DNA of 64,000 nt from Pyrus communis (Eukaryota; Streptophyta; Magnoliopsida; Rosales; Rosaceae): NCBI RefSeq assembly GCF_963583255.1, contig NC_084806.1, positions 24,240,735-24,304,734 of the forward strand, read 5' to 3'. The notes below the pieces were generated by a model. That model ran no database searches, was not told the DNA's origin, and saw only the letters and a list, made by a program, of their open reading frames with translations. Both the position numbers and the translations under genes were made by a program. This document shows, piece after piece, positions 46,138-56,562 of this stretch; within the stretch, counting starts at the first letter, position 1, and every line of letters begins with the position of its first letter.

Positions 46138-46821
46138 TTGTTTATGTATTTAGATATGGTTGGAAGCACACTCGCGAAAATACTCGACAAACATTGCCTA
46201 GAGGGGCACAATTTCCCATCATGGTATCGTAATGTCAAGATTCTCCTAACATTGGAGAAGATTGTTTACGTACTAGACAAAGCTCCACCTCACATACCTC
46301 TTGGCCCTTCGGCCATTGAGGATGAACGTGCTAAGTTTGACAAGCACATTGAGGATGACACACAAGCCAAGTGCTATCTGTTGGCTTCCATGAATGAGGA
46401 GCTACAGAGACAGCATGAGGGCATGGACAGTGCATTTTCCATAATACTCCATCTTACGGAGTTATATGGTGAAGGGACGCGCAACCGTCGCTTTAGCACT
46501 GTCTGTGAACTTGTGAAGACCAAGATGGTCAAGGGGGCTCCAGTGCATCTACATGCACTGAAGATGATAGGATTCATTGAACAACTGGAGAACCTAGGTA
46601 CTCCACTTGACGGGGAATTGGCCCAGGACTTTATATTGGCTTCTCTTTCTGATTTATTCTCACAGTTCGTAATGAACTACAATATGAATAAAATGGATAG
46701 TACTCTCTCTGAGTTACTAAACATGTTAGTAACTGCTGAGAAAACTATGATGAAAGAGAACGTTGTAGGGACTTCTGCAGTAGCCTACAACAAGCCATCC
46801 TCTTCCAAGTCTAAGCCGTAA
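46138..46821 (+). CDS. Copia-type Gag of element G, ends at an in-frame TAA before its zinc knuckle
   Basis: A 227-codon frame; the likely start is the ATG at 46156 (MVGSTLAKILDKHCLEGHNF), although the frame is open from 46138. It has the plant copia gag domain: NFPSWYRNVKILLTLEKIVYVL at the N-terminus, DDTQAKCYLLASMNEEL in the middle and FILASLSDLFSQFVMNYN later. A TAA at 46819-46821 follows SSSKSKP. In the same frame a Lys/Gly-rich stretch leads to the CCHC knuckle CHHCGKEGHWKRNC at 46912-46953. The protein therefore lacks its RNA-binding knuckle unless the stop is read through or is private to this copy. No protease, integrase or reverse transcriptase frame follows. It forms the particle shell in its family. 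Confidence 0.85.
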   Translation: MFMYLDMVGSTLAKILDKHCLEGHNFPSWYRNVKILLTLEKIVYVLDKAPPHIPLGPSAIEDERAKFDKHIEDDTQAKCYLLASMNEELQRQHEGMDSAFSIILHLTELYGEGTRNRRFSTVCELVKTKMVKGAPVHLHALKMIGFIEQLENLGTPLDGELAQDFILASLSDLFSQFVMNYNMNKMDSTLSELLNMLVTAEKTMMKENVVGTSAVAYNKPSSSKSKP

Positions 46822-46911
46822 GGCAAAGGCAAAGGGAAGGAGAAGAAGTCACCCACTCTTAAGCCGAAAGGGGGAGTGAAGAAAAAGAAGGCAATGGAGC
46901 CCAAGGGGGCT

Positions 46912-46953
46912 TGCCACCACTGTGGAAAGGAGGGGCATTGGAAGAGGAATTGC
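46912..46953 (+). other. CCHC zinc knuckle coding segment beyond the gag stop
   Basis: CX2CX4HX4C, in frame with gag and 90 bases after the TAA codon. It is followed by RLYLATLKDKPQG and then an AT-rich stretch with stops. Confidence 0.88.
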
Positions 46954-49467
46954 AGGTTATACCTTGCAACTCTTAAGGACAAGCCACAAGGTATGGTTTA
47001 TGTTCTTATCTTCAATTCTAATTATTAGATCTTCTAAATATTTATATTTGATATAAAGTGCTAATCACTTGTATAATTGTATATAGGTGGAGGAGCTAAG
47101 TAGAAGAGGAACAAGCAAAGAAAAGAGTGGAGAAGGGTTCGGTCACCATGTTTTTGCTTACTACTTGGGAAGTTTGTTTAGGCATTTAAAGATTGTCTTT
47201 AAACTTTCTTATTGTGTTAAGAACTTATTATGTGGCTTCATATGATGGAAGACCACTATTAATGCCTAAATGTTTGAAGGTACTTAAATAAGTCTCTAAA
47301 TGTTTAGAGCTAATTCCTTTTAAGTTAAACATTGTGAATGTTTGTGTTATCATATTAATGTAATGTGATGAATGCCTTCTAATAAATAAAATATTTCCTT
47401 AAAGTAATGTTATGAATTGAATATTGTCTTGTTGTATCCTAGATGAGATACATGATTATAATGATATTAGAAATAAGAAAAACGTTTCTTATATATGGTT
47501 ATCACTTAAACCACAATAATCAAGATCACTCTTGATTCAATTAGTAGTTTTGAACAATTAATTGGACATTCTTAAAATTGTTTTAAAATGTCAAAGTGTG
47601 TTAGTGATTAAACCAAAAATGAAGTGTCTAAATCAATAAAATGTTTAAAGATTTTAGTCACTTAATAACAAGACATCAACTTAGTGAAAAGTGAAACAAA
47701 TGAGCTTGAAAGGTTTTAAAGCTACTACACAATGTCCTCAACCCGTATACTCCACGTTTATACATTTTTTGAATGTATGAAATGATTTCTCATTAAAGTC
47801 ATGAGAAATAGTGGGAGGTGAGAAATTGGATATAAACTTGGATATGATTGGTTTATAGTTGTCTAAATAATAATAGTACTTGACTATTATTGAGAGTTTA
47901 TCATTTTAATTGTTAAAAGACTCAAGCTCTACAAAACGTTAATATTCTATGTTGTGTAACATTCTAAAGAATAGTCTTTGAATGTAGGTTTCGTCAACCT
48001 AGCATAAAATGGTTATATGTTGGGAGTTGTCCATCATTCTCTTTTATGAGAACAAGCTAAATAACAAAGCATATGGACAAGTTGATGAAACAAAAGGGAA
48101 TAGTTTCAAAATGAGTCACAACATATAGTTTAACAACAAGACAATCCGAATTCGTCACCTTATGTAACTATAACGCTCTATGTAGTTTTGATAAAGAATT
48201 ATATCAACCACCTAGAAGGAATGGTTGAGTTTCTATATCCTTAGTAGAAGCCATGCTTTCACTAAAGACTTGGATAATTCTTATATGACTACATTAAAGT
48301 CTTAGTATGACTAAAACTTGAAGTATGGTGTATGACACCATTTAAATGATTCATTTAAATAACTTGTGTTAGCTAGCGTTGTTGATAGTCTCAAAATTGT
48401 TGAGACATCATTAATAAGCTAATGGAGCTCAATGATTGTCAATAGATCCAAAACAAGTTAGTGGGAGCAATATGCATTCAAATCAAGAAAATTTAAGTGT
48501 TAAGTTTTTGAATGAATGCTAAGTTACAACAAGCCCAATGGGAGTGATGTCATAATTTGAGCAACAAGATATGAATAAAGTCTATTTGATAGACTTGATC
48601 AAACCTAGATGTTACTCGAAAAATGACAAGACATGACACGGTTAATTTTAAGTATAGACTTGAAATTGGACTTATTGATATAACAAAGGCTATCTCAAGG
48701 AAGTTATATGGGGAAATTAAATCTCAAATGTTGAAGATTTAAGAAAGCATTTTACTATATGATAGAAAATCACTTTCATAACCCTTATAATAAATGTGTC
48801 ATAAAATCACAAAAGGGACACATGTATGGACTTGTGAGTAAATATCAAAAGGTGAAAAACCACATGGGTTGTCACTTTAAGATATTACTATATCCCAGGA
48901 TCAGAACCATAGCAACTGAAAGAGTATTATTGCCTTTAAGAAAGGAACATCAGAGTGGGACTCTAGAAGCGTGCATTCACTTAGGTTATGAACCAAAGTG
49001 AAAATAATCCATTTTAAACAAATGGAACTTCATAATGAATGAAGTACTAATCGTATGAATATATATTGATAGTATTGTACTACAATGGTCTCAAGGATTG
49101 GAGCAAAGTTTGTATAAAGTATACAAACGAAATATATGTCGATATATTGTTTTAGAAACTGCTTCAAAAGGTGTTTTGAATGAAAGGGGTTCTTTTAGAA
49201 CCAATGATTGAATCCAAACCATAAGGTCATTAGTAGGATACTACGACGTAATGGGGCGATAGCTCAAGCCATGGAATCAAGGTCTCATCAAAGTATTCGA
49301 ACACAAGAAAGAGACATCATCAAAATGTTTTAGAAACATTTGATAAGTAAATCCCTTTTAAATTAAAAGGTGATTAAATACATCACCAAGTTAACCTACG
49401 AGCATAAGCTCACTCAACTAGCATGTATAAGTTACACTAGTGATTGACTTTAGTGCAAGTGGGAAAT
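46954..49467 (+). pseudogene. Eroded pol region of element G
   Basis: 2.5 kb with no open frame over about 80 codons. Only traces remain. The plus strand near 49255-49325 (GAIAQAMESRSHQSIRTQE) resembles the end of copia RNase H. Text near 48800-48960 may derive from reverse transcriptase, but this is weak. A purine-rich TGCAAGTGGGAAAT (49454-49467) is the polypurine tract before the right LTR. Confidence 0.6.
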
Positions 49468-51368
49468 TGTTGGAAATATGCCCTGAAAGTCAATCTTTGG
49501 AAGAAACCTTTCAGGACAATGTAATGATGTATATATGACTCTTATACATCGGAAGGCAAAGATACTAATTAGGACTATCTCAATGAACGAAATATGTCCT
49601 AAATAATGAATCCATGGACAATGGATTGATGGAAGAAGTAATCTAATGATGATTAGACTACAGAGACCTTCTTCTCATAACCATTATGTCCAAAAAGGTT
49701 CCTGGTCATAGGATTGTCGGAGGGATACTGACAATGCATAGACCGGTACATACTATGTCTGCTTCAAATGGAAGGATGGAAAGTCTCATCCCATTCGTGT
49801 AGTGACACTAAGACAAGTATGTAGGTGCTCATTAAGGGAATGAGTTCACTGAACACAATTGAACGAGAGTACTTGCATGGAGGTCTACTCATATGTCAAG
49901 CAAGTAACTCTGAAGGTTGGAATAATGTAAGTAATCCTTTGACTTGAGACATCATAGATGTCTAATGGTTAGGTCCTTGATCTTTGATCATGTCAAACGA
50001 CATTCCATTGGAGTGTCCACGGCATTGTTGGGGTTAAGGTATCTAAACATGTAGGCATGTGAATGATCAACAAGGAATCTCTGATCCTCGTTATGAGAGG
50101 AAGAATACTCTGAGATATGATTCGGGAATCTTCGGCCGAAGTCTCGAGCGTAATAAAGGAAAACGTTCCTATGCGACTCAATTGAATCATATAAGAAAGC
50201 ATAATCACATTAGGGGTTTGACATAGTATATCCATACCCTAGTGATGTGATTGAGAGTATTGTTTTAGAGAAGGATCGAATTACATTGTACTTCCAACTG
50301 AATAGGTTCTCCGAATGAACTTCTACATTAGCTTGGGTAGCCATGATATATGTTTAGATGTCACTCATGGCTTGTGAGTTCTTCTAGATGATTAAATGTA
50401 GTCATCAAAGAAGAAGGTGAATTAAAAGTAAGTTTTAATTCACTAAGTGGATGGATTAAATATAATCAATTGGATTGATGCCAATCACCTCACTGCCTTG
50501 CTAATTAGAACCTAAAAGATTGTTCACCAATACACTCTTGTAGTGAGTAACTAATGGATGATGGAAATAATTAATTGGATTAATTAAGTGTTGTGATTAA
50601 TTTAGAAAGTCTAAAGAAATCATAAAAGCGATAAAAGATCGTTTTGGGCTTAAAGAAATGTTCGGGTTTAATTGGGCCCATTGGGCCTAAACCCATTGGG
50701 CTTTTATTCAAGCATTTGATGACTTGAAATAATAAAAGCCCAAGGCCCAAAAAACACTAAGAAGGCCGGCCAAAGAGAGGGAGAGAGAAGGTCAATTGTT
50801 GACTTGTTTCTTTATGTTATAAAAGGAACTTTATAATGAAAGTTTCATAAGGGTTTTTTTTTTTTTTGTGTGTTCAAAACAACAAAAGAGAAAAGAAAAT
50901 AACTCTCTCTAACACTCAAAGGGCCGGCCACCATAGGGGGATTTTAGCTAATCATTTTATCACCCCTTTGGTTATTCCTTCATCCTTCTCACTACACTAG
51001 TGGGTGAGGATCTTTAGAGGTTTTCAATTTTGGAAACTTGAAGAGAACCTAGGAGCACTCATTCTCAACAAAGTGAAGAAGGCAAGGAGGGAGGCTAGGC
51101 TCAAGGAGTTCAAGGAGCAAAGAGCTTGGAGGTGGTCCATCCTTGGTCTAAGATCTAGATCAAGAGGTATAAAACTACTCCTTTTGTTCTTCAATAAATT
51201 GTTTTTGATGCATCATAAATAAACCTATGAATCTTGAAGGGGATTTTCATGACTAGAGCTTTGATATTAATTGATGACATGCTTCCGTTGTTTTCGTATA
51301 TAAATTTTGAATTGTATATGCATGCTAGTCAATAGAAATCCCACATAAATCTCATATTTTTCCTTTCA
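49468..51368 (+). repeat. 3' LTR of element G
   Basis: 1901 bp, nearly identical to 41934-43834. Paired short frames found in both LTRs are not genes. Confidence 0.95.
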
Positions 51369-51373
51369 GTTTC
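51369..51373. repeat. Target site duplication GTTTC of element G (right)
   Basis: Matches 41929-41933. Confidence 0.93.
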
Positions 51374-52950
51374 TTCTTGGTCACGACCATCGCAACCACA
51401 TCGGCCCGTTTTATTGCACAACCCCCTCGAAAAGCTAAACTAGGGTCAGAAAGAAGTTTGAATTGAATAGATAAACAAGAGAAGTAAAAGATATGTACCT
51501 TGAGCCGTTTCTTTGGATTTTGGAGCCAAAGTCTTCTTCGGTCGATCGTCAAAAAGTTTCTTTGAAAGTTATTCAACTGAAGTACTAAAGAAATCCTTGA
51601 CGTATGCATTCCACTAGTCGATGAAGGTGCTGGTATAATAAGTTTCTGGAATATTCAGGCGAAGGCTTAATTTAGTACACCGCTTTTGAAATTCTCTCTC
51701 GGCTTCCTTCCATTCTCTCTCCGAAAAGCCAAAAAGGCGTTCTCGGCTCAAGAGTGAGCGAGAAGTGAGGAGCGGCATAGGGCAACCCTGGAGATGGCCC
51801 AATTGATGGGCCACGAAGTAAGGATGGTAGACCTACTGGCCCGTCGAGCATTGCAAGCAAAGGGAAGGTCACAAGCTAGGATAAATGACCCCCAAGACTG
51901 TCGAAGGTCGGCTTTTTCTGCTTCTTTCCAAGCCCATGTAGGGAGCCTAATGGAAGATGGATATTTATGACAATAGCAGACCAGAAATTTGTCCTCCGAT
52001 AAATCCTTAAAGCCGAAAAAGTATTTGAAAATGTCTTTGGCTAAATGAACAAGAATGAGGTGCAAGGCCATTTAAAGACCCATTTCTTCAGAAGAGTTGA
52101 AGCTTGGGATCTCTGGCCTCAGCGTGCAGAAGTATACATGCAACTAGAGTTGAAAGACCCAAAGTGGGCAGTTTTGGTGCAGGTCAATCTTCCTAGCAGA
52201 GGCATTGGCTAAACACCGAGTAAGGTTGGTATGGATGGCCAAGTTGAGGGCTAAGACTTGGCTCGACCACGTGTATATTCTCGGCCAGGCACTTGTTCGA
52301 CTTAGTACAAAAATTAATTTATTGTACCAATAGAGCAATAAGGTTTCGCGTTATCCCTTCTTGAGGTATTTCCCTTTTGAGCTAGCAAAGTGGCTGATCA
52401 ATGTGCTGTAGTTAAAGAAATTTTTGTGCATCTTATACATATCCTTTTTTGATGCCCCCTGACTTTTCTTCGCCAAAACTTGGACGGCACACTCATCGAA
52501 GACTGTTTTCAAATCTAGGTCGAATTGATATCGAGAAAGAGTGGTATCAATTAGAAGACCTGAGGGAGAGATGCTGAGCATGGCTGTGATATTCAACACG
52601 GTCAAACCAATAGGGCCTAAAGGAAGAACCATGATGTTGGTGGTCGAACACTAGAAGCTCAGGGTGGCCATTAAGAGTTCTCGATCCATGTTGATCTCAA
52701 TGGTCGAGAGTTTAATGGCGTCGAATATGCTGAGAATCTCCTATTCGCCTCCGAAGTGTGGCTCTATCCCGGTGACCCAAGCAGCCCAGGTCGTAGGGTT
52801 GAGAGCCAAGCTCTTTAGGGTTTGGTCGATTCCCATTTTGATGACAAAATTTATGACGAATAGACGTTTCGACGTGTACACGCCTCGAACGTGGGGCACG
52901 CATGATTGAAGATAGACAATCACGATGAGGAGCTGCCACGTGTCAAGTCG
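51374..52950 (-). pseudogene. Antisense extra ORF of element F, plant mobile domain-like
   Basis: On the minus strand of F, from about 52950 down, broken frames read TWAAWVTGIEPHFGGE, then MVLPLGPIGLTVLNITAML (52632 downward), HKNFFNYSTLISHFA, YWYNKLIFVLSRTSAW, QVLALNLAIHTNLTRCLANA and IDLHQNCPLWVFQL. This order matches the plant mobile domain (aminotransferase-like, PMD) family, known both as host proteins and as cargo of plant transposons. Stops and frameshifts interrupt it. The ORF lies between pol and the 3' LTR and is cut by element G. Antisense extra ORFs in this position are known in the Tat lineage. Confidence 0.75.
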
Positions 52951-53130
52951 TGCAACTTTTTCAGAAAATTGACAGAAGTGGAAGATCGTGCTTAATAAAT
53001 ACGTTTGAGTGGTTGAAGTGTTCGAGGCTTGCAATGTTCTTTAGAGGAATATGTTAAGGGTTTTTCTTTGGTAATAAATCGTTTCTTCAAGGTCAAGCCT
53101 CAACCAGGAATTATGAGTCGAAGACCTCAG

Positions 53131-53144
53131 AAGCGAGGGGGCAA
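53131..53144 (+). other. Polypurine tract of element F
   Basis: AAGCGAGGGGGCAA ends at the LTR start TGTTTGGGCC. Confidence 0.8.
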
Positions 53145-54291
53145 TGTTTGGGCCTAAAATAATATTTTGGGCCAAGATGAGAGTCATTCTCGGCCCAATA
53201 ACATTCATCAAGAATTTCATCATGGGCTGTCCAGTCAAGGTTGGCTGAATCCTGTTGCGAGAATGATTGGTTTTGATAAAGCATAGGTAGCCGAACCCTA
53301 GTACAACAAGGAGTCTTAAAGTTGAAGATGTTTAGAATTAGGGAATGAATCTGGTTCATTAAAAAACTTGGTTCAAAGTCCTATTGTAGTTAGGATTGGT
53401 TGAAAATTGATCAGATTGGGATGATGAGTTCTACCCAAGTACATCTCTAGTTCAGCCATGAGAGGGTTCACTGCTATAAATAGAGAAGGGAGTGCATCAT
53501 TCAAAACCCCTTCAAATCAACACACAAATTGACTTGCGCAAAGCTTCTCAACAACCTTTGACATTTTATCCTCTTCCCCTTTCTTCCCGCCAACACATTT
53601 TCAGTTTGCATAAACAACACTGTGAAGGCAACCGGTAATATCTTTAGTTTGGATAGATAGCACTGGAGTCGTAGAATCAACTGACCGAGGAGCACCTTCA
53701 GTTTGGATAGACAACACTGCTTCGAGGTCGACTAGTTATTTATCCAAGTCTCGGTCGACAAGGATTTTCGAATCCTTATTGGTAGAGGTCATCTCATCAG
53801 CCTTCTCGGCGAAGTGAGGTGTTACAGGTTACTAGGCTTGGCACATTGAATGCCGAGTTTTGCTTTATGATTGGATATTCTCAGGTACATTTTAGAGTGT
53901 GGCACTCCAACGCCCGAACCACATTTACCATTAAGACATTTATCTCTTTTGAGTATTTGCGTCTGTATAGTTTGATATTGATCCGGCGTACTTATACTCT
54001 CATGAATATAATTATTGAGATTGAGTCTGGCGCTGATGATTTATGAACTTCGCAGAACTAGCAGCCTTGTCTTCGGGCTCCAGAACCCGAAAGTCAAGAT
54101 GTGTTTCCTCCTTGGCCGTAATCGCAAGATTAAGAAGTCAGCAGCGCGCCTAACGTACATCAACATATTTTACTCTCCGGCCGAGCTCGACCAACGAGTT
54201 GGCACGCCTCGCACGCAACCTAAGGACGTAGTTAGCTTATTAGTTACTTGACCTGCGTGCCACGTAGGCTTGGTAGTTTTTAGCGTCAACA
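53145..54291 (+). repeat. 3' LTR of element F
   Basis: 1147 bp, TGTTTGGGCCTAAAATAATA...GCGTCAACA. It has a TATA-like CTGCTATAAATAG at about 53471 that it shares with the truncated 5' LTR. A direct repeat of blocks beginning CAGTTTG (53600 and 53697) lies in the middle. It is clearly diverged from 31425-31905, in line with the dead coding region. Confidence 0.87.
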
Positions 54292-54379
54292 ATTACACAT
54301 AGTATTGGTTGTTGAGAAGTTTATGAATATTAGGAGTATAGGATGTTACAACTTACAAGTGAGATTTCTATGTTATGAA

Positions 54380-54509
54380 CTTTCTTGCCAACTTTGTCAT
54401 TTGAACCTGAAAACACACGAAAATAGCTTAAAACACTCTAATAAGTAGAAATTAGCTATGTAAATGCATGAAAACAAGCTAACTAAGTCGCATAAATATG
54501 CTCCTATCA
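54380..54509 (-). repeat. LTR end fragment of the D family
   Basis: 130 bp matching the last 130 bp of solo LTR D (about 17745-17868), ending GCTCCTATCA. Only the LTR 5' end is kept; no TSD. Confidence 0.85.
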
Positions 54510-54799
54510 CTCGTGCGTTTAGTGACGGGTTTCATACTCAATCGGAATTTGTCTGCATCAGGGCGTGTCCACCTAATGGAATCTGCCTACTTGAATCTGT
54601 GTCATTCACCATCTAAATATATCCATCTTTCATCTATCTTAACTTGTTTGTCTTTCTATATGCTTAATGGAGCTTACTTGTCTGTATGCATAAGGGAGCA
54701 TGTATCCACATCTTCTTGTCGGCAAACTCATGTTGTTTATCGCCATGAGTTTAACCCGAAGGGGGTGCTGGAAAATATTAAGTTTTGGATTTGGGCCCA
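54510..54799. other. Unassigned sequence
   Basis: No gene or known repeat recognised. A 134-codon frame runs across 54498-54902 but lacks any domain and spans repeat junctions. Confidence 0.4.
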
Positions 54800-55490
54800 G
54801 CCTGTTAGAATTAGGTTTTTGTTAGAGATTAGGATTCGGTTTAATATAAATAGGATGCTTGTCATTCACTTGAGAACAAGTCGATCACAATGTAGTCTCT
54901 AAGTATAGTAGTCTCGGCATTCTATAAATAATATTTGTAGTTTCGTAGTAGTTGTTCGTTTGTTATGCATACTTTGATTTTCAACTTATTTAGTTTGGAT
55001 GAGTAAACAACACTATGTTAACAACCGACGACATCTTTAGTTTGGATGAAGAGATCACATCATTAGCTTCTCGGCAAAGTAAGGTGTTCTATATCGGTAC
55101 TCTCAAGTGTACTTCATAGTTCATCATTTAGGCAGCCGAACCACATTCACCATAAAGACATTCATCTCCTTTGAGTATCTTTGTCCATACAATCTGATAC
55201 CAATTTAGCGCATTTATGTTTTCACAAATATAGTTGAAGTTGCTAAACCTGATGCAGAAAATCCTAACCTTCATTGTAAACTAAGTAACATTATCTTCAG
55301 GTTCTAGAACCCTAGGTCGAGAGGTGTTCCTTCCTTCGCCGTAGTCGCTCAGGTGCAGAAGTCAGCATCACATTCGCCTCCACCATCACATCTACTATAC
55401 TCTCTGGATCAAGTTCGGTGGCGAATTGGTATTCCCACATTCACAAAAATGACGTTGTTAACTCATAGTTGAGTTGCCTGCGCTCCAGGC
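54800..55490 (+). repeat. Old, diverged LTR related to element F
   Basis: Shares ordered blocks with 53600-54291: AAACAACACT, CATCTTTAGTTTGGAT, CGAACCACATTCACCAT-like, TTTGAGTAT, TTCAGGTTCTAGAACC and GCAGAAGTCAGCA. Substitutions and gaps are many. Boundaries are approximate. Confidence 0.65.
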
Positions 55491-56363
55491 CAACAAAGAC
55501 ACTTGAAACAAGTCAAAGACACTTGAAACAAGCAAAGCAATTAGGGCAAAAGATTTGAAATTAAAACTGAACTTACCCATTGTTTAATGTACTACTTCAA
55601 GTTGCTCAAAAAGCCAAAGGATCAAAAATAGATGTGAGAGATTTAAGGAAACAAACTCTTAAGAAAGGGTGAGAATGTTTGGGTTCTCATGCGACTATGA
55701 GAGGGACACCGATGAGCTATTTATAGTGGAATGTTTGGAACCAGCATGGAAAATGTGGGAGATGATAAAGAAATTGGATGATCATGCATGCTACGTACAT
55801 GTGTGTGTATATTGCTTTGTGTTTGGGAATTGTAATTGAACAAAGTTGGTGGATAGAAAGGTGGTGGAGTTTGAGCCAAAATAGTGTTAGAGGAGTCTTA
55901 TACAAGCAAACTATTTCTATGGGAGAGTTTAGTTGCGATCCCTGGTCCTTAGTTGTTATAAATCCAAACTTTATGCATTTTAATACCAATAAAGACTCAA
56001 ATGGTTTTTTTTTTTTTTTTTTTTTTTTTGCTTTCACTTACACTACCAATTCAATTATTCAAAATTTCTTACGGGTTTTGATAAAAAATAAAAAAAAAAT
56101 TGCAAAGGGATTTTTTTTTAATCTTTTTTATATTATAAAATTTGGCCACATTTTGCATATAAAAATTTGATACATTTTATACAAAAAAAGGGACACGTTT
56201 TATATAACAAAAAATGGGTAAATTTTATATAAAAAACAATGGGTACATTTTATATAACAAAAAAAATAATAGATTAAAAATAATAAATAGATTTTACATT
56301 AAAGAAATGGGTACATTTTACATGAAAGAATGGTACTTACCAAAAAAAAAAAAAAAGGATACA
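55491..56363. other. AT-rich non-coding region with ACATTTTATATAA repeats
   Basis: A poly(T) run (56005-56029), then from about 56145 to 56363 several degenerate copies of GGGTACATTTTATATAAAA. The repeat resumes after the mini-LTR (TTTTACATATAACAAAG), so it was one block before that insertion. Open frames here are composition artefacts. Confidence 0.7.
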
Positions 56364-56368
56364 TTTTA

Positions 56369-56500
56369 TGTGACAACCCGTCTCTACTTTTATAATTTCA
56401 TTAATTTTAAAAAGCGTGAATTTACGAAAATGCCCTAGAGTCGAGGGTATTGACTTTTGTTGACCAACGTATAGTGGACATACCGGGTCGGGGTGTGTCA
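56369..56500 (+). repeat. 132-bp mini-LTR of the A-type family with TSD TTTTA
   Basis: Begins TGTGACAACCCGTCTCTAC and ends GGTCGGGGTGTGTCA, the same termini as the 2.2-kb LTRs of the A type. It is flanked by TTTTA at 56364-56368 and 56501-56505. Between the ends only about 100 bp remain. Confidence 0.83.
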
Positions 56501-56562
56501 TTTTACATATAACAAAGTGGTACATTTGTAAAGAAAATTAAAGGTTAAAAAAAGAGTGGTGT

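Noticed and set aside
47830..49000. Possible hidden copia reverse transcriptase in G
   Set aside because: Apart from an RNase H-like trace near 49255 I could not find the expected reverse transcriptase motifs in any frame, so none is claimed.
54498..54902. 134-codon frame as a host gene
   Set aside because: No domain; it crosses the junction of an LTR fragment and an old LTR.
56214..56438. Lys/Tyr-rich 74-codon frame
   Set aside because: Generated by the AT-rich ACATTTTATATAA repeats and the mini-LTR insertion.
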